A DNA stretch of 64,000 nt from Gnetum montanum (taxonomy: Eukaryota > Streptophyta > Gnetopsida > Gnetales > Gnetaceae). The position numbers were made by a program, and so were the translations under genes. The stretch lies in contig MNCI01002098.1 of assembly GCA_015680685.1 (NCBI GenBank), positions 395,210-459,209 on the forward strand, in the 5' to 3' direction. Positions 1-11,819 of the stretch are shown here, in pieces. Numbering within the stretch: position 1 is the first letter of the stretch; each line of letters opens with the position of its first letter. The notes beneath the pieces were generated by a model. That model worked only from the letters and a program-made list of their open reading frames with translations, was not told where the DNA came from and made no database searches.

Positions 1-1762
1 TAGATGCCAAATGACTATGTAAGGAAGCTAAAGGGGTAGTTAGAAAGAAACTCAAGAGGCCTATGAAGGAGGCACCACTAGTATCAACTCAACTTGACCT
101 AAAAAATCATAATTCATCATAGTAAGTGGTCACAGGTATGCTTTTTTTAAGTTTTACTATTTGATTTTTATGCTTTAAATTTTTATGGCTATGTGCTGGT
201 TTCATGCGTTAATTGGTTTTCTATGTGCTATGATTGTAGACAAGCATCAGGCTCTAGCAAGCTAAGCTATTGCAGAGGCAAAACTAAGGCATGTAGAAGA
301 GACACTCCTAAAGTGACCTAAGGCTAAGGGATTTGGCGATGCAGATATAGATTACCTAGATGCCTTGTTTGATAAGGTAGTACAAGGTACATCACCCATC
401 ATCATCCCAAAGGAGGAAGAGGAGGAGGATACAGCTATGCCCATGCCTCAATGTTTTTGTTTTATCTTATTATTTAACTATCATTTTCATCCTAACCTTT
501 TGATGAATATTATGCTTTCAGTACTTCTTGAGCCACTAGTGCAAGATCCAACCCCTATGTTTCATGTGAAACCATGGATAGAGACTCTAAATAAAGTGGA
601 GTTCATGCATGGATTGGCTAAGGACATCATTGGTTGGTTGCAGCAAGTTTCACCCAAGATAGGTGAGAACTTTATTTTATATGCTTCAATTGTTTGGCTA
701 TGTTATAGTCTACGCTCATGTTATGGCTATCTTAGATTGTGTATTATGTTTATAATAGTATTTCATGTTTGTGTAGTGCCTTCCATGGAGTGGAACTCAG
801 CAAAGACATGGAGAGTAACTCCTTGCCTAAGCTTCCCTTCAATGTATCTAGTATACTCATGAAGTTATTCAAGACTAATACTCATTTAGCAATGTCATAT
901 GTACAAACTTCATGGAAGCTAGAAATGTCCAATGAATCTGTATCGGAGGAATTTGTGGCCTTAAGCAAGAAGACACAATGGAAAGAGGAGACAATTAGAG
1001 ATCTCCAAGATTGCAAGGCCTTTGTGGAAGCCCAAGTGGCTAACGAAGGGGAATTGTGAACTAAGGAGATCATGGGGGCCCACTACTAGCATAGATTTCA
1101 GAACAAAGTAGTCATCTTATGGGAGATGAAAAAATAACATATGCAAATGGACCTCATCTCCTAGAAGGTTGAGGATTGGAAAGATCACTATGCTTGGATC
1201 CTAGAGTGGGGTAAAAAAAACGTCCACAAGTCACAATACAAGGTAGATCATGGGGCCTACCTTAAGAGACTTAAGGAGGAGTTAGTTGAATAGTGTAAGA
1301 GAGAGATTTTCATTCAAGGAATTTAGGTAGAGAGTTCTTATTATCTTTTTGAAAGTACACTCACAATGGAATAATCTCGTACCACTTAGATTACCACTAC
1401 TATAGGCAAGACCTCTATGGTTGTTATTCTCTAGGAGCTGCTTATCTAAACTACTATAGATAGGACTAGCATCCTCTCTGGAATTGATCTTGGGAATCTT
1501 GATTTGGTCAGCATGATGAAGAACTAGATCCTTCATCATTTGTAGGAAGGTCTTCCACTACTATTCCTAGAGGTTATGGAGCTAGAATCTTTGTAGGTAA
1601 GATGCATTTTATGTTCTATATTTTTAGTTTTGTTTATGGTTTTGGCTACAAGGTACTAACTCACTCTATGTTGTTGCATTTTAGCCCTCAAGAGGCATTG
1701 GTATCCCTAGTGGTGAGGGTGGGCATGACCCACCACTTCCTCCCCTATATGTCACTCAATAG
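1..1762 (+). pseudogene. Antisense-type gene of retroelement B, 3' exons
   Basis: This is the 3' half of a spliced gene that runs antisense to minus-strand element B. Exons read by eye are <1-135, 240-434, 522-662, 777-1596 and 1685-1762. The introns end in AG and mostly begin with GT; the one after 434 begins with CT, probably a mutated donor. Exon 240-434 encodes an acidic segment (DIDYLDALFDKVVQG), exon 522-662 ends VSPKIG, and exon 777-1596 encodes a charged, coiled-coil-like stretch around QWKEETIRDLQDC. The last exon ends LPPLYVTQ and stop TAG at 1760-1762. The exons match exons 5-7 of the antisense gene of element A in order, phase and key residues. Several in-frame stops and a frameshift near 800 show that it is dead. 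The window start cuts off the 5' exons. The function is unknown. Confidence 0.6.
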
Positions 1763-1764
1763 CC

Positions 1765-1769
1765 TCCAT
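1765..1769. repeat. Target site duplication of element A, left copy
   Basis: TCCAT lies directly before the LTR start at 1770 and is repeated exactly at 19414-19418 after the second LTR. Five-base duplications are normal for LTR retrotransposon integration. Confidence 0.9.
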
Positions 1770-2963
1770 TAAAACATCACAAAATTTCGAGCTTGGTACT
1801 TCTCTAGCAAGAAGCAGGTCCCTGGGACCCACGGACAACCAAGGATACATTTGGTGTCGCACATTGCAACTTTGGGGATCAAAACACTTAATTTTCACTA
1901 AGTATGCAGTACTAGTGTACACGCCCAGCGTATACGCCCGACATCAACAGCGTACATGCCCAGCGGGTACGGCAAATGTTTACGCCTAGCGTATACGCCC
2001 GGCGTAGACATCCAACTTACATGCACACTTCACATGTACACTCAGAGGGTACGACAAATGTTTACGCCCGACATGGAATCTCCAAAGACAGAATGAAGAC
2101 ATCACCGAAGAGCAAGAATTGAAGCAAGTCAGCAATCATCAGCGTATATGCCCGGCGTATACGCCTAGCCATTGTCAGTGTATACGCTCAGCGTGTACGC
2201 CCAGCTTCCACAGCATCTGCACGCAGCATATCCAGCGTATACGCCCAGAGTCTACGCCCACCTGATATAGCGTATACGCCCACCGTATACACTCAGCAGA
2301 TGTAATATGTTGTACACTTGTAAATTTTACGCCCTTTTTACACCCGGTCAACGTCCACGTGTCGCCCAACCCGAGTCTAGCATAACAACCGGTATAAAAA
2401 CCTCACTTTTCCACTTGCACAAGGGGGTTGGAAAAATCCTAGAGCAGACTGGAGAGCATTGACGCTACGCACCAGAGCTAAAAAACCTTTTACGCTAGAT
2501 AGTCCTGTACGCTGGGCACACAGTCTCTACGCTTCGCCTACAGCGCGAACCAGCCGAGTCATTCCTACACCCATCGAGGCTTTTCGTCTGCCTTGTGTTC
2601 CATCACAACTGCGTTAGACCGGTACACTATACTCTCATTCTGTAATATCATTATTTACAGTTTACGCTGATTTCTTACATGTGTTCTGTTTACGCTTGTT
2701 TACATTTATGCCCTATTCACATCTGTTACACTGTTTACGCTCTTGTTTACGCCCGTTACGCCGTTTACACATAACCCAGCGTATAGCACTTCGGCATACA
2801 TTTCGGGAAATCCTTGTCTGATCTGCGTGCGGACCACCCAAGGTACTCTACCTTCGTGCACTCCAGCTCGCCCTCAGGCGAAGGTAGGGTCTTCTACGCG
2901 CATCCTGCGATCCCACGATCTTTGTTTCCTTCCAGCCGAAGACTGACGATTTCAGGCGGTACA
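1770..2963 (+). repeat. 5' LTR of element A
   Basis: It pairs with 18225-19413 over its full length. It starts TAAAACATCAC (the 3' copy keeps the canonical TG) and ends GGCGGTACA. The region 1911-2300 is full of GTATACGCC-type motifs, including five exact copies of the palindrome GCGTATACGC at 1928, 1989, 2155, 2235 and 2270. A TATA box lies at 2392-2400. The last ~500 bases are rich in TTTACGCT-like words. Confidence 0.92.
2392..2400 (+). promoter_or_regulatory. LTR TATA box of element A
   Basis: GTATAAAAA follows the conserved word AACAACCG and is repeated in the 3' LTR at about 18842-18850. It is a plausible core promoter for the genomic RNA, with transcription starting about 30 bases downstream. 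The call is inferred from sequence only. Confidence 0.6.
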
Positions 2964-2967
2964 GAAA

Positions 2968-2987
2968 TTGGCGCTAGAAGGAGGGCC
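2968..2987 (+). other. Primer binding site of element A
   Basis: TTGGCGCTAGAAGGAGGGCC starts four bases after the LTR end, the normal place for a tRNA primer site. Decayed versions occur at the same place in element B (24985-25006) and probably element G (45495-45513). I could not assign the tRNA species by eye. Confidence 0.75.
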
Positions 2988-3504
2988 TCCTAAAACCCTT
3001 ACTCGCAAACTTCCCAGCATTTACACTATTGAGCGTATACACCACCAACCACACGCTGCTTCCTGTTGAAACCCTCCAAGCGTCTACGCAGCCTGGTCCA
3101 AAAGCTCAGCCCGCAAACTGTCCAGCGTCTACGCTGTTCAGTGTTTATGCTGTCCCTATTAAAACTTAGCCAGAAAACCATACGCTGCATTCTCTATGCT
3201 GTGTCTTGTTTTACGCTACGCCTCGTTCTACACTGTACTCTGTTTTATGCTGTACTCTGTTTTACGCTGTGCTTTATTTTACGTTGTGCCCTGTTTTACA
3301 CTAAACTTAGTTTTATGCTATATCCTATTTTACGCTACACCTCGAAGCTGTATATGCTGCACCCCCCATGCTATATACGCTGTCTACGCTGATGCTATAC
3401 ATTGAACGTGAAGCGTATACGCTGCACTTTGTCACCTAGTTTACGCTGTACCAAGTACACTAATTTCACTCCTCCACCCCATGTCATACCCTTAACAATT
3501 CATC
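2988..3504 (+). repeat. Leader of element A with ACGCT-type short repeats
   Basis: There is no credible ORF before the gag ATG at 3505. The stretch 3060-3430 repeats words such as TTTACGCTGT, GTCTACGCTG and TTTTATGCTATA, and has one exact GCGTATACGC palindrome at 3413-3422. The same words fill the LTRs and the 11820-12800 region. Confidence 0.6.
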
Positions 3505-6500
3505 ATGAACCCCGTGAACACCACCGCTGCAACAGCTCAAGTAACCGACGTCGTGGGCACCATGGCTGTCCAACAGCCTATCATGCAACACCTGGGAGTA
3601 CAACCCAACACGGGGCCCATCTAGTCCCTAAGGTTGCAAGGGAGAGACCCGGCCTCCAACATTATAACCCAGGATCAATACAATTTCATATGCATTAAGA
3701 TACAAGCTGGCCTGGCTGTAGACCGAGCCGAAATGGAGGTAAAGAGGCAGTTCGAACTCTTTTACAGAGGGGGATGTGAGTTCATCCCTTCACCATATGA
3801 TGTAATCCCTGTTTCGGAGTAGTATTCGGAGCTCGTCACACAACGCCTCCTGCAAAGGAGCCACTCGTTGGATCAACCTTCGCTAGAGCCCCAACTAGAG
3901 GAAGAGGACGAATTCGCTGCTCAATCTGAACAAGAGGATTCTTACCACACTCTGAGCCCACAAGCACACATTAACCCCATTTTCATCCCGATACAGATGA
4001 AATCATGCCCCTCCAGCACATTAGGTTCACCCGTGCCCAAGCACCACCACCAGAAACATCAGCACTAGTGCATATTTCTCCCTCGAGCAACCCCCAACCT
4101 GACACCTTCCCTTTCGCAATCATACCGGTTGCAGCAGCAGGCCCATCCTCGCAAGCATTGCCCCCTCATGAAAGCGTCGGACTGACATTCCCACCCCAAG
4201 TGATAGGGATGCCACACGTAATACCAGCCTCCACATCCGCCCACTACATCCCTTACATTCAAATGCACGCAGCCCCCTCGACCGCCGTAACCCAACAAGG
4301 GGTCCCTTCGCACAACGTGACCGGGCAATGGCTAGTGATGGGTGTGCCATCACACCAACCCGCTCATCACAATGTGCCATCTCACACATTTCCACATGTT
4401 AACATTCCCCAAATACGATCACAACTGCAGCAGCAACAACCCCCTGCATATAATGTATCATCCTTAGCGCCACATGTTGTTCACCTTCCACAAACACAGC
4501 CGCCAACCATGCAAATTTCGGCCTTTCAACCGACCATCCAACAGTCTAACCTATACAATATACCACAACCACAAGTTGCCTTGTTACCTAGTGCCCAAGA
4601 TTGGACAGATGCCAAGAAATTGATGCAGGAATTAACTGACAAGGTAAAACGCCTCAAAACAGTCGCCGATGGGGAGTTGAAGGTAGTGGACTTCTACCAA
4701 GATGACCCCATTAGCTCCTCTGTCCCACCCTTAACCTTGCCCAAAGGCATCTGCTTACCAACACTAACCAAATACAATGGGGAGACAGACCCCAACGCAC
4801 ACTTAATAACATTTAGATTAGAATGCACGCTACTCCAAGCATGGTCCCACGCCATTCTCTAAGTGTTCCCCATGTCCCTCGCAGGGAGAGCAGTTGATTG
4901 GTATCGGGCTCTGCCAAGGAATTCCATCTTCTCTTTGGAAGACTTATTACACCAATTTGTGATCAGGTTCAAGTACAACTTGAAACTTGAGGCTACATTG
5001 GACAACCTCATACAGGTCCAGCAAGCACCGCTTGAACCTGTACAAAAATTTATTCAGAGGTGGAGCACCGTCCTCAACGAGTTGCACGAGCTGATCTCCC
5101 AGATGTACTTGCTCACAATCCTGAAGAGAGCTGTTAATGATTTCTTTAAATCCAAACTGTATTACCTTAATGGGCGTAATCTTAACCAGGCTTTTGTACA
5201 AATTAAGAATATAGAAGAAGCAGCTCAAAATAGCCATGACCTTGCATACTTAGCCTTGAGAAATCAACACACTAAAAAAGATAAAGAGAAGGCTAAGACT
5301 ACCATAGTAGCAATAGCAGGCGCGCAACAAGCAAACATGACACACCAAAATAAACCGCCCGCAACCCCTACTAACTACAATAAACGAATTCCCAGAACCG
5401 CACCGGAATCATCATCATCACAAAACCCAACAACGAACCGTACGCGAAAATTCGAGAGGAAAGAACCCTCTCAATATACACCTTTGCCAATGAAGCCCTC
5501 CTAGCTCTTTGATCAACTCCTGAAGGCTGGGTTGATGAAACATAAACAGTTATCCCCCGCGGCCATCCAGAGACATGACCAGTTTTGTCAACTCATTTAG
5601 AACCCAAGCTTAGCAACGCCGAATGAGCCTCTCGAACCCAAAGGCTTTAGAATGGATCGCTTTTGTGACTACCATCAACGAAATGGGCACGGTACAGATT
5701 ACTGTTTCACTTTGAAATAGGATATTCAACGGATGATCAATGAAGGCCAAATCACTTTTGATGAGGCGAACCTGGTCCAACCACAGAATCAAGCTATGGG
5801 GGTGTACAAAGATCCCTTGAACACCAAAGAGGCGCCATACGTCATCAATTCAATCTACCTTGATGATGATTCCAATGCACCCAACATTAACACTGTCTAT
5901 CCCCAATATAAATAGGAAACATCTAATAGGTCGTTCGTAGTTCAAATTCCCCCCCGCTGTGTGCACACCCACGCCTCAACCACCATGTGCTCCCCAGCAG
6001 CCATACATCGTCTGAATACCCTCGGCCATACCCACGCCTAACACCATNGGGTATTCAGACGATGTATGGCTGCTGGGGAGCACATGGTGGTTGAGGCGTG
6101 GGTGTGCACACAGCGGGGGGGAATCTGAACTACGAACGACCTATTAGATGTTTCCTATTTATATTGGGGATAGACAGTGTTAATGTTGGGTGCNCCAAAA
6201 CCAACCCCATATGTCGTTAGGATACCCAAAAATCCTAATGATTACCAAGCCTCCACCACACAAACGCAAGGCAAACCCAGCCCCTACGTCATTAGGGTAC
6301 CTGGCCAGCCTTCCACTCCACCACATCCGACTGTCCAACCGCAACCCTGCCTACCTCCGTATGTGGTGTGAATCCCAGGGTAGCCCGAGGCTCCAAGATT
6401 AGCCCCACCTCCACGCCACACATGAGAACACCTAGCAGAGAGGCTTACATGTGAACGTGTGGAGAAGGAACACCAACAGTTAGCCTTGGGGCCACCTAAG

Positions 6501-6958
6501 CCCATTCCACTTAACTTTGTACCTATGTCGTCACCTAACAACCAATCAGACGCAGGTAATGAAGGAGAATCATCTGAAAAACATGAATTGCTTAAAATGA
6601 TAGCTTCGAATAAAAATGACAAACCAACAAAACATGAAATAAAATTATTGGGCCCAATGGACCCAGTTATCATAGATAAAAACGCCCCAAATAGTAGAGA
6701 CTTAGCAACGACCTTAACACAAGTCACCCAAGCATTGAAGCAAAAGAACACTTCGTTGAGCTTGTATGACATGGTGCTAACATCCCAAACACATCAAGAA
6801 GCTCTAGTACGCATGTTAACGTCGATCCCGGTAAGCGAGGACTTGCCCCCGAACGAACCCGCCATCCATGCGGTAATGTACTCGTCTCACGGGACCACTC
6901 CTAAACCCTTGAGTTTCCATGACGACAACATTAAGGTGGACAAGTAAACAGGGGAAAT
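3505..6958 (+). pseudogene. gag: gag of element A (decayed)
   Basis: Structural polyprotein of a Tat-like element. The first ATG after the leader at 3505 opens MNPVNTTAATAQ. An in-frame TAG follows at about 3619, and a one-base frameshift falls near 3995. From 4005 a single frame runs through capsid motifs (FYQDDPISSSVPPLTLP, KYNGETDPNAHL, GRAVDWYRALP) to a zinc-finger-like motif FCDYHQRNGHGTDYC at 5660-5705. The stretch 4060-4600 is Pro/Gln/His-rich. In-frame stops are TAA at 4860, TAG at 5502, 5598, 5718 and 5913, and TAA at 6945. Most fit a mutated Gln codon. An inverted duplication with Ns interrupts it at 5877-6194. Element B carries a clear homologue. It continues in frame into protease. 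Confidence 0.85.
5877..6194. other. Inverted 145-bp duplication flanked by single Ns
   Basis: Bases 5877-6021 reappear as the reverse complement at 6049-6193, with one mismatch seen. The inverted copy is bounded by single Ns at 6048 and 6194. The layout suggests an assembly or polishing artefact rather than a biological hairpin. It disrupts gag between the zinc finger and protease. Confidence 0.85.
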
Positions 6959-6959
6959 A

Positions 6960-7721
6960 ACAACAGCCCCCATGTTCATAACGATATGCATAAACCAGTT
7001 CAAGATACACAGGGTACACGTAGACGATGAAGCTGCCACAAACGTAGTACCGTACCCCATCATTGAACAACTAGGGCTTACTGAATTAATCAAACCAACC
7101 GCAACCACATGTTTAAAATCATTTAGCGGGTCATGCATAATGGTCAAAGGCACAGTGACCTTAGACTTCATAACAGGGGATCAATTTCCCACGTCTGCTG
7201 ATTTCCTAGTGGTCGACGAAATGCCAGGATTTAACTTAATATTAGGGAGACCCTAGTTGGCCCAACTAAAAGCGGTCTCCTCCCATATACACCAAGAGAT
7301 CCACCTGCCTTATGAAGGTGGTGAAATCATCATACACGGGGAGGCTGCTACGCCCATCATTTCATCACACATAGACATGGACCAAGGCTCAGAAGTCGAG
7401 CTTGAAGAGCCTAAATGAAACGATGAAAATGCGCAACAACTGGTAAACAATGAGCCTTTAAACATGGAACAAGACCCACCTAAAACAGAAACGCCTACGT
7501 CTGGCACTGTACATACAACTGCTCAAGTGGAAATGTGCACAGAAATCATGCCAACTATCAAAACATCTAAAAATACTAACACGGAAGCCATTCCATCAGA
7601 CGTCCCTTGGGCTGAATTACCATTCAATGTGATCAGCGAAGGGGACGCTGAATATAGAATCATACCCGTTAACACATCACCTAACATTAAAAGGAAGAAA
7701 ATTAAAAAACTATTACAATAA
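6960..7721 (+). pseudogene. pro: Protease region of element A
   Basis: Retroviral-type aspartic protease region, in frame with gag. The expected D-S/T-G active-site triad is represented by the changed VHVDDEAATNVVPYP at about 7016-7060. It is followed by the flap-like stretch DFITGDQFPTSADFLVVDE and the conserved NLILGRP near 7240. After that motif come TAG (7255, where Trp is usual) and later TGA (7416). An acidic tail follows to 7721, close to the gap. The element B homologue at 20250-20990 keeps the same HEIHLPYEGGEIIIHG tail. The copy cannot be active. Confidence 0.75.
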
Positions 7722-7728
7722 TATCAAC

Positions 7729-8598
7729 NNNNNNNNNNNNNNNNNNNNNNNNNNNNNNNNNNNNNNNNNNNNNNNNNNNNNNNNNNNNNNNNNNNNNNNN
7801 NNNNNNNNNNNNNNNNNNNNNNNNNNNNNNNNNNNNNNNNNNNNNNNNNNNNNNNNNNNNNNNNNNNNNNNNNNNNNNNNNNNNNNNNNNNNNNNNNNNN
7901 NNNNNNNNNNNNNNNNNNNNNNNNNNNNNNNNNNNNNNNNNNNNNNNNNNNNNNNNNNNNNNNNNNNNNNNNNNNNNNNNNNNNNNNNNNNNNNNNNNNN
8001 NNNNNNNNNNNNNNNNNNNNNNNNNNNNNNNNNNNNNNNNNNNNNNNNNNNNNNNNNNNNNNNNNNNNNNNNNNNNNNNNNNNNNNNNNNNNNNNNNNNN
8101 NNNNNNNNNNNNNNNNNNNNNNNNNNNNNNNNNNNNNNNNNNNNNNNNNNNNNNNNNNNNNNNNNNNNNNNNNNNNNNNNNNNNNNNNNNNNNNNNNNNN
8201 NNNNNNNNNNNNNNNNNNNNNNNNNNNNNNNNNNNNNNNNNNNNNNNNNNNNNNNNNNNNNNNNNNNNNNNNNNNNNNNNNNNNNNNNNNNNNNNNNNNN
8301 NNNNNNNNNNNNNNNNNNNNNNNNNNNNNNNNNNNNNNNNNNNNNNNNNNNNNNNNNNNNNNNNNNNNNNNNNNNNNNNNNNNNNNNNNNNNNNNNNNNN
8401 NNNNNNNNNNNNNNNNNNNNNNNNNNNNNNNNNNNNNNNNNNNNNNNNNNNNNNNNNNNNNNNNNNNNNNNNNNNNNNNNNNNNNNNNNNNNNNNNNNNN
8501 NNNNNNNNNNNNNNNNNNNNNNNNNNNNNNNNNNNNNNNNNNNNNNNNNNNNNNNNNNNNNNNNNNNNNNNNNNNNNNNNNNNNNNNNNNNNNNNNNN
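7729..8598. other. Assembly gap (870 N)
   Basis: A run of N with no sequence. It hides the junction between the sense gag-protease frame and the 3' end of the antisense gene, including the antisense gene's last exon(s) and any 5' splice site of a gag-pol intron. Reading frames that run through it are meaningless. Confidence 0.99.
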
Positions 8599-9134
8599 CA
8601 AACCCAAACCCTCCACAAACATCTCTAGTTGGCGCTTTTCAATAGACACCTCTTTTAACGACTTCTTGTAGTAATGTTTGTGATTTTTCTCATCCTGACC
8701 CCACTTACGAACCTTGGAAGCGAAGGCTTTCCAATTTTGACATTTAAGGTTCAGGAGATCAATTTGGGCTTTGCGCTCTACCATTCTCTGAGTTAGCGAC
8801 GCATGAAAATTCAATAGATTCCAATATTTAGTGTATGTAACCTCGGACGTTCGCCAAGAGCGATCTTCGCTTAGTTTGGCAGCGGCGAACTCGTACCGAG
8901 CCTTTAGATCATCACGTTCCACTGGCAATTTAGAGACTTCCTTTTCTTTTGCCTGAATCTGTAGCCACAACTGCTCAATGGAATGCCTACAGGTCCATAA
9001 GGACTTAGTGTTGTGCACAAATCCTTCCGCAACTCCATCGTAAACAGGCCTTGGCACCTGTTCCACTTCTAGGGAAAGTGTGGTTAAACTTTCTATGCTA
9101 ATGCTTTCAGAGGGATCCCATCTCAATTGAGCAC
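8599..9134 (-). other. Coiled-coil exon of the antisense gene
   Basis: The exon joins in phase after PDIG and reads AQLRWDPSESISIES, then a long charged helical stretch (IEQLWLQIQAKEKEVSKLP, VERKAQIDLLNLKCQNWKAF) with Leu/Ile spacing typical of a coiled coil. It runs into the N gap at 8598. The element B copy has the same exon start (MEWNSAK for LRWDPSE) and a similar KVEDWKDHYAWILEWGKKN stretch. It is probably an oligomerisation or partner-binding region. Confidence 0.5.
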
Positions 9135-10249
9135 CTACCCACGCGAAAAATACAAATGTTAGGATAATATAAATAAGATGTGAAATTCCAAACCTCTAAA
9201 TGATTTATACCTATGTCAGGGTGGGCTTCCTGGATCCGTTCAACAACTTCCTCCGCGATTCTAGCCACAAAATCCATTTTTCTTGGCATTTCAGACCAAG
9301 TAAATGGCTCATGGGTATGGGACGAACTAACCTCCGTGGTCCTCTCAGGAGGAAACATTTTCATGGGTACGTCCAGCCACACCGTCCTAGTCTCGCTGCC
9401 TTCATCTGAACAGGATAAAAACACAAAAATAAAATACCATAGGAATAATAATTGGTCAAGTAATTCAAAAATAAATAAAAAGGAAAATGTACCATGATCC
9501 TTGTCACCCTCTAGGGGGTCACCCAAGTCCAGATTTCCCTTAACGAAGCTGCTGAACATTTGGTTGACAGCGTCCTGATCGTCCAACGTGTAGTTTTAGT
9601 GGTATTTTCCCTTAACTCCTCCGTTCCTCTGCCCTGGCTCTTCTCCGTATGTTCCTCCTCGTTATTCTTCTCCGTGTTGGTTTCCTCCTCCTCAGTGATA
9701 GTCTCTAAAGCCTGCTTCCTCACATTTTTTTAAATTAAGCCAAAAATATCAATGACACATAAGTGATTGAAGTAAAAGTTATAAACAAAACGAAAACGAT
9801 AAAGTAATAAGCGGGCGAGGTCCGCTTACCAGGTATCTTGAAGCGTATGCGCTTCACGCGTGGCGGGTTCACATCAGAGACTTCCTCAGTCATGCGTTCA
9901 GGCCTTTTTAACTTTGACTTGGCTTGGCTAATAGTCTCCTTGATGACCCATTCTACCCTTCTAGCAGTGTAGGATACGTCGTCTGGCTCCAATCCCAAAC
10001 TATCACGTGTGTGGATTGAAGCGTCAGATGATCCCCCTGTAGTAATAGAAACAGATTCATCAATGCCTTCAGGTGCATCTTGGGATTTTGCTGTCTCAAA
10101 CAAGTGATTGATCCATGGGCGGGATAGCTAACCCCAATCCTGTAGAACAAACTTGTTGTCTACACAGACTACTAGGAACTCAACAAAACGACAAAGATAA
10201 CTGGTGAAGAATGTGAAGGTGAAGTGGGATTGTGCCTCGACATTCGAAC

Positions 10250-10870
10250 GCAACTACACTATCTCCTTGTGCATGCCCAACAACAGAAATCGTGCCCAGT
10301 TATATCGCATGCCCATTTCCAAGACAGTTCGCATGACACGAACAGCCTCAACCCAAAGACACTTCACCTGGGAAAGGGTTTTGGGGAATACCCATGCCCT
10401 GAATAGGGGATACAATTCATTCACTTCCACAAGTTTTGCTTTCCCCTGCATCGGGAATCCCTTGGCACCCTTGGCCACGCCTAGCCAATCTTCCAACTCA
10501 CGAACCATATGGAGCTCTTTATGAGCTCTGTCTAATACTATATTTAAGCCATTTGCCGGTACGCCAAATAAGTTTGAAAAGAACTCGGGTGACAGATGAA
10601 AAATTACCTTGACATCCTTAATCCGGGTGCTGTAGAATGAGACAGACTCATTAAAAGAGTCCACGATCCCAATCATCTCCCCTACGAATACGTCAGGACT
10701 CGGGGTCATAAAGAGCTCCATGAGGCCGGCATTATCCAGGAAACGAACGATGGACGATGGAGCTTGTCTACGCAACCACTTTTGAGTCTTAGTCACCTCC
10801 CCGAACTTCATCGACAAGGTAGTTTCAGTTCGTCCAGTTGTCACCGGATCCTCACTAGGAGGTGCATCAA
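10250..10870 (-). other. Plant-transposon-like / plant-mobile-domain-like segment
   Basis: Within exon 4, residues such as SFYSTRIKDVKVIFHLSPEF, FSNLFGVPANGLN and YPLFRAWVFPKTLSQVKCLW resemble the 'putative plant transposon protein' region found in many plant gypsy ORFs and related to plant mobile domains. Family patterns include a YSxRIKG-like strand, FS..F...LFG.P and a C-terminal W.F...... The exon then reads through two TAG codons, in frame, to RPWINHLFETAKSQDAPEG. Family assignment is inferred from motif order. No search was run. Confidence 0.5.
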
Positions 10871-11269
10871 CTGTAAAAAAAATTTAAAATGGTCATATCA
10901 GCGTAACTCCAAACAATTGGACCAACTCACTAACATATCTAGGAAATGTTATCATTTACCGTTAGTGGTGGATTTAGATGTGCTGCCAGAGTCATGAGGG
11001 AAGATTGGCCCTTTGTTCGACTAGTCTTCATGAAGCCACCCATGAGCTTTGCACATCGCGAACACTCTAGAGAACTGCTTGTGAAAATGGACGATCGCTC
11101 CCTTCGTTTGACCCAATACGATTCCATGAAGGGTGGGGCCCGTCATGAATGCCTCCAGGGCAGTGTGAGCAAGAGCTAGTCCTTCATTCTTAATGCATGT
11201 CCCATCCAGGTTGAAACAAGAAACAAACACCAAACAACGAAAGGAAACAATAAACTTAAATAGGCCTAC

Positions 11270-11719
11270 CTGTCCACTCGGTACACTATGCCGGGAGGAT
11301 TCTGGAATATTGTGTGCACGCAGGCAACTATGAACAGAGTATTGTTGAGGTAGTCTAACCCTCACAGAAATAGTGCCCACATGAGCGTTAGTTCGCATGT
11401 AGACCGGGGCCCGTGGGTAGAACCATCCTCGTTAACAAGTGGCCCCTCGTCAATGTCTTCTATGAAGACCATGACACCCTCTGTAGCTCCCGGCAGCATT
11501 ACCTCAAGCACGCTCCTTGCAATCACTTCGCTAAAGTTCGACCAGATGGCCACATCAAAATTATCCAACAGGAAGGCCAGAAATCCACATGCACCTTCCC
11601 TGAACCAAACCCTGTTGTTATCCACGATTAGATCCGTGGGAAGCTCCTCAGCTTCAACGGGGCCAACCCATGTTAACACCCTGACAAGCTCAACAACAAG
11701 GAGGAAGCGCTTATTGTCC
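11270..11719 (-). other. FCP1/HAD-like segment (exon 2 of the antisense gene)
   Basis: The exon opens DNKRFLLVVELVRVL and continues to FREGACGFLAFLLDNFDVAIWSN. This resembles the layout of plant FCP1-homology (HAD superfamily) phosphatase-like proteins: a hydrophobic strand with the catalytic DxD, then R-P/G-x-x-x-FL...F-V-x-IWS. Here the expected DxD reads VELV, so the first catalytic Asp is Glu and the second is absent, which suggests a non-catalytic or decayed domain. A frameshift near 11400 separates it from the rest of the exon. The match is by eye only. The alternative is an unrelated alpha/beta segment. Confidence 0.45.
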
Positions 11720-11819
11720 CTGTAAACAATCAAGATGCCACGATAAATTAGACATGCTTCAAAACAGCCCAAAAAGTGAGGATTTACATCAGGAGTTGAC
11801 ACCTAAAAATCTAAAAATT

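Noticed and set aside
2968-2987. tRNA gene
   Set aside because: Only a short tRNA-complementary primer site, with no cloverleaf. The same applies to 35526 and 46127.
3066-3405. Cys/Leu-rich frames of 108 and 69 codons that look like membrane peptides
   Set aside because: They are translations of the TTTACGCTGT-type short repeats in the leader; the pattern comes from the DNA repeat.
4065-4395. Minus-strand frames of 87 and 91 codons
   Set aside because: Shadows of the gag reading frame on the other strand, with no motif or homologue in element B.
7702-9126. 474-codon and 301-codon minus-strand frames over the N gap
   Set aside because: They exist only because N runs have no stops. The real part is the coiled-coil exon ending at the gap edge.
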